Shown: positions 14,870 to 21,181 of the stretch, piece by piece
Position numbering within the stretch: the stretch's first letter is position 1
Layout of the letters: each line of letters begins with the position of its first letter
Assembly: GCA_022801735.1 (NCBI GenBank)
Contig: JAAWSW010000008.1
Coordinates: 1 to 25,273, forward strand
Source of the DNA: Bacilli bacterium
GTDB taxonomy: Bacteria; Bacillota_I; Bacilli_A; RF39; UBA660
Length of the DNA: 25,273 nt
Reading direction: 5' to 3'
Program-made: the position numbers and the translations under genes
Notes under the pieces: model-generated
What the model saw: the letters and a program-made list of their open reading frames with translations, nothing else
What the model was told of the DNA's origin: nothing
Databases searched by the model: none

Positions 14870-15830
14870 TTTTATGCCTCCTTATAATTAATGATTGAAT
14901 AATAGTAAACAGACTACCTGTTATCCAATAAATAATGATACTTGTAGACATTGTGAATGACACAAATGTAATAAATACCATCATCATATTCATCATTAAC
15001 TTCATTTGTTTTTCTTGTTCAGGGTTACTTCCACTCATACCAGAATTCATCTTAAATGAGAAGAAAGTCGCAAGTCCAACCGCAATTGGTAATAAAATAT
15101 AAATCCATGAACCATTTCCAAATGAATCAATTAAATTATTAAATGAGAAACTAGTTCCAAATAAAGCACTAAAAGGACTTGTACCTAAATTATAACCTAA
15201 GAAATTCCCCTCAAATACTGCTGGAATACGATATAAACTTTCTAAGAAAGCAAAGAACAATGGCATTTGAATAAAGGCAAATAAACACCCAGACATTGGA
15301 TTAATATTATGTTTCTTATATATCTGCATCATTTCTTGAGCCTTCATCATTTGATCTTGCTGAGATTGACGATTACGATATTTTTCCTCTAAACGTTGTA
15401 GATCTTTAGATGCCTCTTTCATTCCTTCTGATTGCATCGCAGACTTTTTACTAATTGGGAAAATAATCATACGAATTAATAAAGTAACTAAAATAATAGC
15501 TAAACCATAATTCTTAACTAATTCACCTAATTGAATAATAAGCCAACTTAAAGGTTTTATAAATACTGTACTCCAAATACCTTCATATCCACCACTTGCT
15601 GGAGTAAATTTATTACAAGTAGGTAATTTTTCAATATCAACCTCATGTTTTTCATAAGTTTTTGCTATTTTACTATCAGGATCTGGTTGACATAAAATAT
15701 TTGAAACTAAACTTTGCCCATTAGTAGGCTCTTTTACTACTTTTCCGTCATCTTTTACATATTGAGTGCATCCAGTAAGTGAAAATGTCACTAAAAGTAA
15801 AAGTACTATTAATATCTTTTTGTTATGCAT
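14835..15830 (-). CDS. yidC: Membrane protein insertase YidC/OxaA (SpoIIIJ type), lipoprotein
   Basis: The 331-residue insertase assists the folding and insertion of membrane proteins. A lipoprotein signal peptide ends with the lipobox LTGC (Cys21), which Lgt from this window would modify. The core has a first membrane segment (LAIILVTLLIRMIIFPIS, with the conserved arginine of the hydrophilic groove), a cytoplasmic hairpin rich in charged residues and methionines (about 135-170), MSGCLFAFIQMPLFFAFLESLYR, and two C-terminal membrane segments around 245-310, ending in a basic tail. This is the shorter Gram-positive form without the large periplasmic domain. AAAGGAG precedes the ATG; it starts one base after the rnpA stop and overlaps jag. 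Confidence 0.96.
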   Translation of the reverse strand: MHNKKILIVLLLLVTFSLTGCTQYVKDDGKVVKEPTNGQSLVSNILCQPDPDSKIAKTYEKHEVDIEKLPTCNKFTPASGGYEGIWSTVFIKPLSWLIIQLGELVKNYGLAIILVTLLIRMIIFPISKKSAMQSEGMKEASKDLQRLEEKYRNRQSQQDQMMKAQEMMQIYKKHNINPMSGCLFAFIQMPLFFAFLESLYRIPAVFEGNFLGYNLGTSPFSALFGTSFSFNNLIDSFGNGSWIYILLPIAVGLATFFSFKMNSGMSGSNPEQEKQMKLMMNMMMVFITFVSFTMSTSIIIYWITGSLFTIIQSLIIRRHKNARDSKKRSQK

Positions 15831-15831
15831 T

Positions 15832-16167
15832 TTATTTCTCCTTTGTTAACTTTAACATATCTAAAGCTTTAAATAAGTTAGTTTCCATTTCTTGAAAACT
15901 ACGATTTAAAATCCCCTTACCAACTATTATAATACAATTAAAGTCATTTTGATAGACCTTTTTATCAATTATACTTTTTAATCTTCTTTTATATTTATTC
16001 CTAACAACAGCATTACCAATTTTTTTTCCAACCGAAAAGCCAAATTTATAAGGACCACCTGTTCCTTTTTCTAAATATATAATATAATCCTTAAATTTAA
16101 ATGCTTTATTAGAGTTTATAATACGATTAAAATCTTCATTACTTTTTAAAATATTTATTTTTTTCAT
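15832..16167 (-). CDS. rnpA: Ribonuclease P protein component
   Basis: This 111-residue basic protein is the subunit that helps RNase P RNA mature tRNA 5' ends. The family signature is the RNR motif RNKYKRRLK (about 56-64), preceded by FGFSVGKKIGNAVV. The ATG at 16167 is preferred with AGGAG seven bases upstream; an in-frame GTG at 16173 is too close to that site. It follows rpmH across a hairpin and is one base from yidC. Length is typical (~115). Confidence 0.95.
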   Translation of the reverse strand: MKKINILKSNEDFNRIINSNKAFKFKDYIIYLEKGTGGPYKFGFSVGKKIGNAVVRNKYKRRLKSIIDKKVYQNDFNCIIIVGKGILNRSFQEMETNLFKALDMLKLTKEK

Positions 16168-16190
16168 AAACACATCTCCTAATATTTAAA

Positions 16191-16212
16191 AGCCACTGAT
16201 TTCGCAGTGGCT
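16191..16212 (-). terminator. Hairpin between rpmH and rnpA (possible partial terminator)
   Basis: AGCCACTG and CAGTGGCT (16191-16198 and 16205-16212) pair perfectly around a six-base loop, two bases past the rpmH stop. On the minus strand only TTTT then AAATATT follows, so it may partly terminate or stabilise the rpmH transcript and let L34 be made in excess of RnpA. Confidence 0.55.
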
Positions 16213-16213
16213 A

Positions 16214-16339
16214 TTAATGAGATAAGACTTTACGTCCTTTTTTTCTTCTACTTTTAATAATGTTTGTTTGCATTCTTGCAAAAAATCCTAGTTTTTTACT
16301 TCTTCTTCTTTTATTAGGTTGAAAAGTTCTTTTTGACAT
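16214..16339 (-). CDS. rpmH: 50S ribosomal protein L34
   Basis: A 41-residue, highly basic product starts MSKRTFQPNKRRRSKKLGFF, continues ARMQT and ends KGRKVLSH, matching L34 (KRTFQPN, GFRARM and KGRKVLS blocks). It is about three residues shorter than the common 44-residue form, with the GRKVLARRR segment compressed to NIIKSRRK. GAGGAG lies about ten bases upstream of the ATG. It is the first gene left of the origin and has a perfect consensus promoter, as expected for a highly expressed ribosomal gene. Confidence 0.93.
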   Translation of the reverse strand: MSKRTFQPNKRRRSKKLGFFARMQTNIIKSRRKKGRKVLSH

Positions 16340-16382
16340 ACATCTTCACTCCTCTCAGATTATTTTTTTGGTTGCTTAGTTA

Positions 16383-16411
16383 ATTATATAGATAAAACCA
16401 TATTTTGTCAA
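16383..16411 (-). promoter_or_regulatory. Consensus sigma-A promoter for rpmH-rnpA-yidC-jag (TTGACA-17-TATAAT)
   Basis: Minus strand: TTGACA (16406-16411), 17 bases, TATAAT (16383-16388), a perfect match to both hexamers and the optimal spacing. It sits about 45 bases before the rpmH ATG and next to the first DnaA box, so it fires away from the origin. Confidence 0.9.
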
Positions 16412-16682
16412 TAATTTTAAGACAAAAATTCTCTTTTAACTTTTCCACAGCATATTTTTTTCACAAAATAGCAAATATTTTTTATTCACATCAAATTTAA
16501 TCAAAAAAATAAATAAATATTCCACTTTTAAACATATGTGAAAAAGTATAAATTAATTCACATTGTGGATTTATTTTTTTCCACAATTTATGTGGAAAAA
16601 TAATAGGAATTAGCCAAAAATCAACAAAAAACGACATGTGGATATCTTTTTTTAGTTTTTTCCACAGTTTTTATGGCATTTT
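16412..16682. other. oriC: oriC, dnaA-upstream part: DnaA-box cluster
   Basis: This AT-rich gap between divergent rpmH and dnaA has six DnaA-box-like 9-mers: TTTTCCACA at 16441-16449, 16577-16585 and 16658-16666 (plus) and at 16591-16599 (minus), plus minus-strand ATATCCACA (16637-16645) and AAATCCACA (16564-16572). None is the full TTATCCACA consensus; each differs at one or two positions. Boxes 2-4 form a tight back-to-back group. Gene direction switches here, with leftward genes left and rightward genes right, as expected for bidirectional replication start. Together with the dnaA-dnaN gap this gives a bipartite origin as in Bacillus. Confidence 0.88.
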
Positions 16683-16711
16683 TTGTAAAAATAATGTAAA
16701 ATGAATATATA
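16683..16711 (+). promoter_or_regulatory. dnaA promoter (TTGTAA-17-TATATA)
   Basis: TTGTAA (16683-16688), 17 bases, TATATA (16706-16711), about 27 bases before the dnaA ATG and right after the last upstream DnaA box (16658-16666), a placement suited to DnaA autoregulation. Confidence 0.6.
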
Positions 16712-16738
16712 AACTTTAAAGCGTAGTGGGGGATGCTT

Positions 16739-18088
16739 ATGGACTTAAATAATATGTGGGATGTTTTTTTATCCAAAATTGAGCAAAAAGTAAAACCTGT
16801 TTTATTTCAAACTTGGTTTACTGAAACACAGTTAGTTCAGTTAGAAGATGACTTGGCAGTTATAAAAGTACCTTTAGATGTTCATAAAAAACATTTAAAA
16901 GAAAATTATGGTGATATCATCAAAGAAACATTTATGGAAATAACTGGTTCAATCTTTAATTTTAAATATGTGACGGAAAACGAAATACAAAATAATGAAA
17001 TTAATAATGAAGAAATTAAACCTAATGATAAAGCAATATTTGAAAGTGGTTTAGATAATAAATATAATTTTGATAATTTTATATCAGGTGAAAGTAATAA
17101 ATTCGCTAAAGCAATAGGCGTAGCAGTAGCTGAAAAACCTGGAAGCATGTACAACCCACTATTTATATATGGTAATAGTGGTCTTGGAAAAACCCACTTA
17201 ATGCATGCAATAGGAAATTATATATCAGATAATTCAAATAAAAAAGTTTTATATGTAACAAGTGAAAAATTTGTTGATGATTTTCTAAGTCTATATAGAA
17301 AAAATGAAAATAACTTTAAAACTGTGGATAACTTTAAAAGAAAATATCGTGATATCGACGTATTAATGATAGATGATATTCAATATTTAGAAATTGCCAA
17401 CAAAACACAACAAGAATTTTTCAACACATTTAATGAATTACATACACAAAATAAACAAATAATTATTTCATCAGATAGATCACCCGATGATTTAAAAAAA
17501 CTTGAAGAAAGATTAAGAACTAGATTTAATTGGGGATTAACAATAGATATCTTACCACCAGATTTTGAATTAAGAATGGCTATTTTAGATAAAAAAATAG
17601 AAGCACAAGGAATAAACGAGTTTTTCCCGGGGGAAGTAAAAGAATATATAGCAGGAAATTGTAAAACTGATATCAGAAAATTAGAAGGTGCTTTAACTAG
17701 AGTATTTGCCTACGCCACTATAATGAATGGTTCGGAAATCACTTTAGATTTAGCAGTAGAGGCTTTAAAAGATTATATCGGTAAACACGTAATCTCAAAA
17801 AATAATATAGACAAAGTAATATGTTTAATTGCTGATAACTACAATATAACCCCAGAAGATATAAGAGGTAAAAAAAGATTATCCAAAATATCAGTACCAA
17901 GACAAATTGGCATGTATATTTGCAGAACATATTTAAAAGAATCACTTCCAAAAATAGGTAGTGAATTTGGTGGTAAAGACCACACAACCGTAATGCACTC
18001 TGTAAATAAAATAAAAAGAGAAATTGCTAAAGACAAAAAATTAGAAGATGAAATAAATAAAATTGTTGAAAAATTAAACTTGGGATAA
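16739..18088 (+). CDS. dnaA: Chromosomal replication initiator protein DnaA
   Basis: DnaA (449 residues) opens the origin. Domain I spans about 1-80 (MWDVFLSKIEQ, LFQTWF), a short linker 80-105, the AAA+ domain has Walker A GNSGLGKT (145-152), Walker B VLMIDDIQ and the arginine-finger region RLRTRFNWGL, and domain IV has RGKKRLSKISVPRQIGMYIC and GGKDHTTVMH. Compared with the usual forms (KKRTKSVAFPRQ in Bacillus; GGRDHTT), the minor-groove-contacting basic position is displaced by one residue and R is K in GGKD. The ATG at 16739 is preferred, six bases after GGGGG; ATG at 16733 overlaps that run. An internal perfect DnaA box lies at 17323-17331. Confidence 0.97.
   Translation: MDLNNMWDVFLSKIEQKVKPVLFQTWFTETQLVQLEDDLAVIKVPLDVHKKHLKENYGDIIKETFMEITGSIFNFKYVTENEIQNNEINNEEIKPNDKAIFESGLDNKYNFDNFISGESNKFAKAIGVAVAEKPGSMYNPLFIYGNSGLGKTHLMHAIGNYISDNSNKKVLYVTSEKFVDDFLSLYRKNENNFKTVDNFKRKYRDIDVLMIDDIQYLEIANKTQQEFFNTFNELHTQNKQIIISSDRSPDDLKKLEERLRTRFNWGLTIDILPPDFELRMAILDKKIEAQGINEFFPGEVKEYIAGNCKTDIRKLEGALTRVFAYATIMNGSEITLDLAVEALKDYIGKHVISKNNIDKVICLIADNYNITPEDIRGKKRLSKISVPRQIGMYICRTYLKESLPKIGSEFGGKDHTTVMHSVNKIKREIAKDKKLEDEINKIVEKLNLG
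17323..17331 (-). other. Perfect consensus DnaA box inside dnaA
   Basis: TGTGGATAA on the plus strand (TTATCCACA on the minus) is the only full consensus box seen in the window, and it lies in dnaA coding sequence (TVDN codons). It is flanked by two exact 11-base direct repeats TAACTTTAAAA at 17311-17321 and 17329-17339. Confidence 0.5.
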
Positions 18089-18228
18089 CTGAAAAGTTTT
18101 TAACACCTTTTCAACAGCCTAATTTTCCAAAAAACTATTGAAAAAACAAGCAAAAGAAGACTTTTCCACCTTTTCCACAACAATAATAACAATATATATT
18201 AAAATAAAAAAATAAAGGAGATATAATT
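18089..18228. other. oriC: oriC, dnaA-dnaN part: tandem DnaA boxes and putative unwinding element
   Basis: Two tandem 9-mers, TTTTCCACC (18162-18170) and TTTTCCACA (18171-18179), abut. They are followed by ACA ATA ATA ACA ATA and then a TATATATT-rich tract to the dnaN ribosome site (AAAGGAG near 18215). A three-base pattern directly after a DnaA box resembles the DnaA-trio unwinding element described in Bacillus. A hairpin (TGAAAAG/CTTTTCA, 18090-18113) follows the dnaA stop without a T-tract, so dnaA-dnaN read-through is likely. Confidence 0.65.
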
Positions 18229-19350
18229 ATGAAATTAGAAATAAAACAAGAAATACTATTTGAACATTTAAACTATGTTATAAAAGGTATATCAACTAAA
18301 AATTTAAGACCTATATTAAACTGTATAAAATTTGAATTAACAGAAGATGGATTATATTTAATGAGTACAGATAATGAAATATCTATAAAAACATTTATAG
18401 ATAAAACTCAAATAGAAAAAATCGAAAACTGTGGAGAAATAGTAGTATCTGGTAGATATATATATGAAATAATTAGAAAACTACCAAATGAAATAATAAA
18501 TATAGAAGAGGTAATTGATTCTAAAATATTTATAACAACTCCTAATTCTTCATTTAACTTAAATTGTAGTGATCCTACAGAATTTCCAGATTTAGAATTA
18601 GAATATAGAACAAATCCAATTATTTTAAATCAAAAAGCATTTAAAACAATAATAAATCAAACAGCATTTGCTACATCAACTGGAGAATCAAGACCAGTAT
18701 TAACAGGTATTAATTTCAAAATAGAAGGAAATATTATGGAATGTACTGCAACTGATTCATATCGTTTAGCAATTAAGAAAATAGAATTAAACGAAAAAGC
18801 CGAAGAAAATTCAAATATAATAATTCCAACTAAAAACTTAAATGAATTAGTTAAATTAATGAACGAAGATGAAGATACAATAGAAATGCATATATTTGGT
18901 AACAAAGTTGTATTTAAATTTGGACCCCTAACAATGATGACTAGATTAATTAGTGGTACATATCCAGATACATCAAAACTAATACCAAGTGAATTTACAT
19001 TAACAATGAATATAAAATTATCAGATTTCTATAGTGCTATTGATAGAGCTTCATTATTAACTAACGAAAGTGATAAAAACACTATTAAATTAGCCAGCAA
19101 AGAAAACACTGTAGTGATTTCATCAAATATTCCTGAAATAGGAAACGTAGAAGAAAAAATTACTGTGGAAAAAAGTAAAGAAGAAGATATTAAAATTGCT
19201 TTCAATTCTAAATTCATGTTAGATGCTGTAAGAGTATTAGATGCAGATGAAATAGAGTTAATGTTTAATGGTGAATTTAAACCTATTATTATCAAAAATC
19301 CAGAAAGTGATGATTTAACACAATTAATTTTACCAATTAGAACTTATTAA
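18229..19350 (+). CDS. dnaN: DNA polymerase III subunit beta (sliding clamp)
   Basis: The 373-residue protein is the beta clamp, a ring of two subunits made of three similar domains each, which holds polymerase III on DNA. Family features include the start MKLEIKQEILFEHLNYVIKGIS, the TGINFKIEGNIMECTATDSYRLAIKK block of domain 2 and the C-terminal LTQLILPIRTY, with the usual hydrophobic pocket residues and final tyrosine. AAAGGAG precedes the ATG. The gene follows dnaA as in almost all Bacillota and ends in a terminator that contains its stop codon. Confidence 0.97.
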   Translation: MKLEIKQEILFEHLNYVIKGISTKNLRPILNCIKFELTEDGLYLMSTDNEISIKTFIDKTQIEKIENCGEIVVSGRYIYEIIRKLPNEIINIEEVIDSKIFITTPNSSFNLNCSDPTEFPDLELEYRTNPIILNQKAFKTIINQTAFATSTGESRPVLTGINFKIEGNIMECTATDSYRLAIKKIELNEKAEENSNIIIPTKNLNELVKLMNEDEDTIEMHIFGNKVVFKFGPLTMMTRLISGTYPDTSKLIPSEFTLTMNIKLSDFYSAIDRASLLTNESDKNTIKLASKENTVVISSNIPEIGNVEEKITVEKSKEEDIKIAFNSKFMLDAVRVLDADEIELMFNGEFKPIIIKNPESDDLTQLILPIRTY

Positions 19351-19371
19351 AATAGGTTCTTTTTTATTTTT
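19339..19371 (+). terminator. Rho-independent terminator of dnaA-dnaN
   Basis: AGAACTTA pairs with TAGGTTCT (19339-19346 and 19353-19360, one T-G pair) around a loop holding the dnaN TAA, and is followed by TTTTTATTTTT. The end of the T-tract overlaps a DnaA-box-like 9-mer (19368-19376). Confidence 0.85.
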
Positions 19372-19399
19372 CCACAATATTTTTAAAAAAAATTATAAT
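19368..19399 (+). promoter_or_regulatory. DnaA-box-like site and candidate comK promoter
   Basis: TTTTCCACA at 19368-19376 is the same variant 9-mer used in the origin. A perfect -10 TATAAT lies at 19394-19399, with TTCCAC (18-base spacing) overlapping the box as a poor -35. The leader to comK would be about 85 bases. The promoter is tentative. Confidence 0.35.
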
Positions 19400-19449
19400 T
19401 ACGACAAATATTGATAAATTTCGACTAAGAAAAAGAGTATAAGAGAGTT

Positions 19450-19469
19450 ATCAAATTTTAATATTTGAT
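19450..19469 (+). promoter_or_regulatory. Inverted repeat in the comK leader
   Basis: ATCAAAT (19450-19456) and ATTTGAT (19463-19469) are exact arms around six bases, eight bases before the AAAGGGGG ribosome site. It could be a regulator dyad or a leader hairpin; no T-tract follows. Confidence 0.35.
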
Positions 19470-19490
19470 CTAACAAAGGGGGAAAATAAA

Positions 19491-19943
19491 ATGTTAGAAT
19501 ATGAAATTAGTAGTAAAACTTGTGCTTTATTAGCCATAAATTCAAAAGAAACAGAAGTAATAGAGGAGGAAAATCGTTTTATAATTGACCATAGAGCCAC
19601 AAAAATAATAAAAAAAAGTTGTGAATATTATGGTTGTACTTTAGAAGGAAGATTAAAAGGAAGTCAAAAACAATTAGGAATGAAGTATAAATTACCAATA
19701 GTAATAGAAAATACCAATGAATTAATATTTTTTCCAACAACATCACCACGATTAGAAGATTGTAGTTGGATTTCCTTAAATAATATAAAAACGTATCAAA
19801 AACAAGGATATGGAACCTTAGTAGAATTTAATAATGGAATAACAATTGAACTAGAAATATCCTTAGAAACGCTAGAAAATCAAATAAACAGAGCAACTAG
19901 ATTAATGTTAGTAACAAGACAACGAAGTAAAATGCTAAAATAG
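19491..19943 (+). CDS. comK: ComK family competence transcription factor
   Basis: The 150-residue protein resembles ComK, the master activator of competence genes in Bacillus. Matching blocks in order are IKKSCEYYGCTLEGRLKGSQ (40-59; Bacillus has a similar 'RSCRFFGSSYAGRKAG'), IENTNELIFFPTTSPRLEDC followed by SWIS (72-95; 'FLFPTLSSTRPQCGWIS') and VEFNNGITIELEISLETLEN (111-130; 'VTFSNGKTMELPISYNSFEN'). Bacillus ComK has about 190 residues; this one stops some 40 short, lacking the C-terminal tail that holds the MecA/ClpC recognition segment. The ATG follows AAAGGGGG. It is monocistronic, between terminators, and occupies the dnaN-recF slot where yaaA normally lies. The family call is by remembered similarity; whether it drives competence is unknown. 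Confidence 0.85.
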   Translation: MLEYEISSKTCALLAINSKETEVIEEENRFIIDHRATKIIKKSCEYYGCTLEGRLKGSQKQLGMKYKLPIVIENTNELIFFPTTSPRLEDCSWISLNNIKTYQKQGYGTLVEFNNGITIELEISLETLENQINRATRLMLVTRQRSKMLK

Positions 19944-19964
19944 GTCATAAAAAGCCTATTTTTT
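19937..19964 (+). terminator. Rho-independent terminator of comK
   Basis: AAAATAGG (19937-19944) pairs with CCTATTTT (19955-19962) around a ten-base loop, followed by more T residues. The comK TAG stop (19941-19943) lies in the first arm. Confidence 0.8.
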
Positions 19965-19984
19965 GCTTATTTTAGGCCATTTTG

Positions 19985-19993
19985 TGGTATAAT
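19985..19993 (+). promoter_or_regulatory. Extended -10 promoter for recF-gyrB-gyrA
   Basis: TGGTATAAT is a perfect extended -10, located about 75 bases before the recF ATG and just after the comK terminator. A poor -35 (TTGCTT) is 19-20 bases upstream. The leader contains a perfect dyad TATTTTG-T-CAAAATA at 20026-20040 that may have a regulatory role. Confidence 0.65.
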
Positions 19994-20068
19994 GGTATTG
20001 AGGTATAGGAGTATTATTAAAGTACTATTTTGTCAAAATACCCAAAAAAAATCGAAAAGAGGGAATTC

Positions 20069-21181
20069 ATGATACTAAAAAACATAGAACTTAGACATTT
20101 TAGAAATTATGATAAACTTCAAATCAATTTAAATAAAGGTATTAACATAATTTATGGTGAAAATGGCGGTGGAAAAACTAATATTCTAGAAAGTATATAT
20201 GTTTTAACGCTTACCAAGTCACACCGAGCCTTATTAAATTATGATTTAATTAAAAGTGGGCAAGAAAAAGCTTTAATAAAAGGTACTATGCTAAATGAAA
20301 TTCCTTATAATCTTGAAATTTCTTTATCTAAAAGTAAAAAACAAGTAAAACTTGATGAAAATCCAGTAAATAAATTAGGGGAATATATAAGTATGATGAA
20401 TGTCATTATTTTTTATTCTGAAGATTTAGAATTAATAAGAGGTTTTCCACAGACTAGAAGAAAATATTTAAATCTACAATTAAGTCAAATATCAAAAAAT
20501 TATTATAATACCTTAAATGATTATAATAAATTGCTAAAAGTTCGAAACGAATATCTCAAAAAAATAAGTAATCATGAAGAATACGATATAGGGTATTTTG
20601 AAATCTTAACTGAATATTTGATAGAAAAAAGTGTTTTTATATATCAAATGAGGCAAAAATATATTGAAAGATTAAATAAAATTTGCCCACAAATATATAA
20701 AGATATTACCAAAAGTAAGAATTTTAAAATAAAATATCTTCCATCGATTGATTTTACTAGTATGGATAAAGAAACAATAAGAAAAGAAATGTCTGAAAAT
20801 TTAAAAAACAACTATGAAAAAGAAGTTAGATTTAAAACAACTCTTTATGGGCCACATCGCGATGATTTTATTTTTACATTAAATGATGAAAACCTAAAAA
20901 ACTATGGTTCACAAGGACAACAACGAGTAGCAGTCCTTACTTTAAAATTATCAGAGATTCAAATATTTAAAGATTATAAGCAAAATAACCCAATAGTTTT
21001 GTTAGATGATGTATTTAGCGAATTAGATAATAGCAAAAAAAATAATTTACTAAAATACATAAATGGTGATATGCAAGTAATTATAACAACAACTGATTTA
21101 GATAATATAGATTCCAAAATTCAAGAAGAAGCAAAACTAATTAATATTAAACATGGAAAAATAGTAGAAGAGGTGAAATAA
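20069..21181 (+). CDS. recF: DNA replication and repair protein RecF
   Basis: RecF (370 residues) is an SMC-like ABC ATPase that, with RecO and RecR, loads RecA at gaps. It shows the N-terminal MILKNIELRHFRNYDKL start, Walker A GENGGGKTN (30-38), the LYGPHRDDF motif, the ABC-type signature GSQGQQRVAVL and Walker B IVLLDDVFSELD. The ATG at 20069 has GAGGG six bases upstream; the frame is open upstream to a TTG at 20030, but those residues do not resemble the family. Its TAA stop shares its last A with the gyrB ATG, so translation is coupled. Confidence 0.96.
   Translation: MILKNIELRHFRNYDKLQINLNKGINIIYGENGGGKTNILESIYVLTLTKSHRALLNYDLIKSGQEKALIKGTMLNEIPYNLEISLSKSKKQVKLDENPVNKLGEYISMMNVIIFYSEDLELIRGFPQTRRKYLNLQLSQISKNYYNTLNDYNKLLKVRNEYLKKISNHEEYDIGYFEILTEYLIEKSVFIYQMRQKYIERLNKICPQIYKDITKSKNFKIKYLPSIDFTSMDKETIRKEMSENLKNNYEKEVRFKTTLYGPHRDDFIFTLNDENLKNYGSQGQQRVAVLTLKLSEIQIFKDYKQNNPIVLLDDVFSELDNSKKNNLLKYINGDMQVIITTTDLDNIDSKIQEEAKLINIKHGKIVEEVK

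Noticed and set aside
19380..19490. ComK-box (AAAA-N5-TTTT) search upstream of comK
   Set aside because: The region is so A/T-rich that such patterns have no discriminating value.
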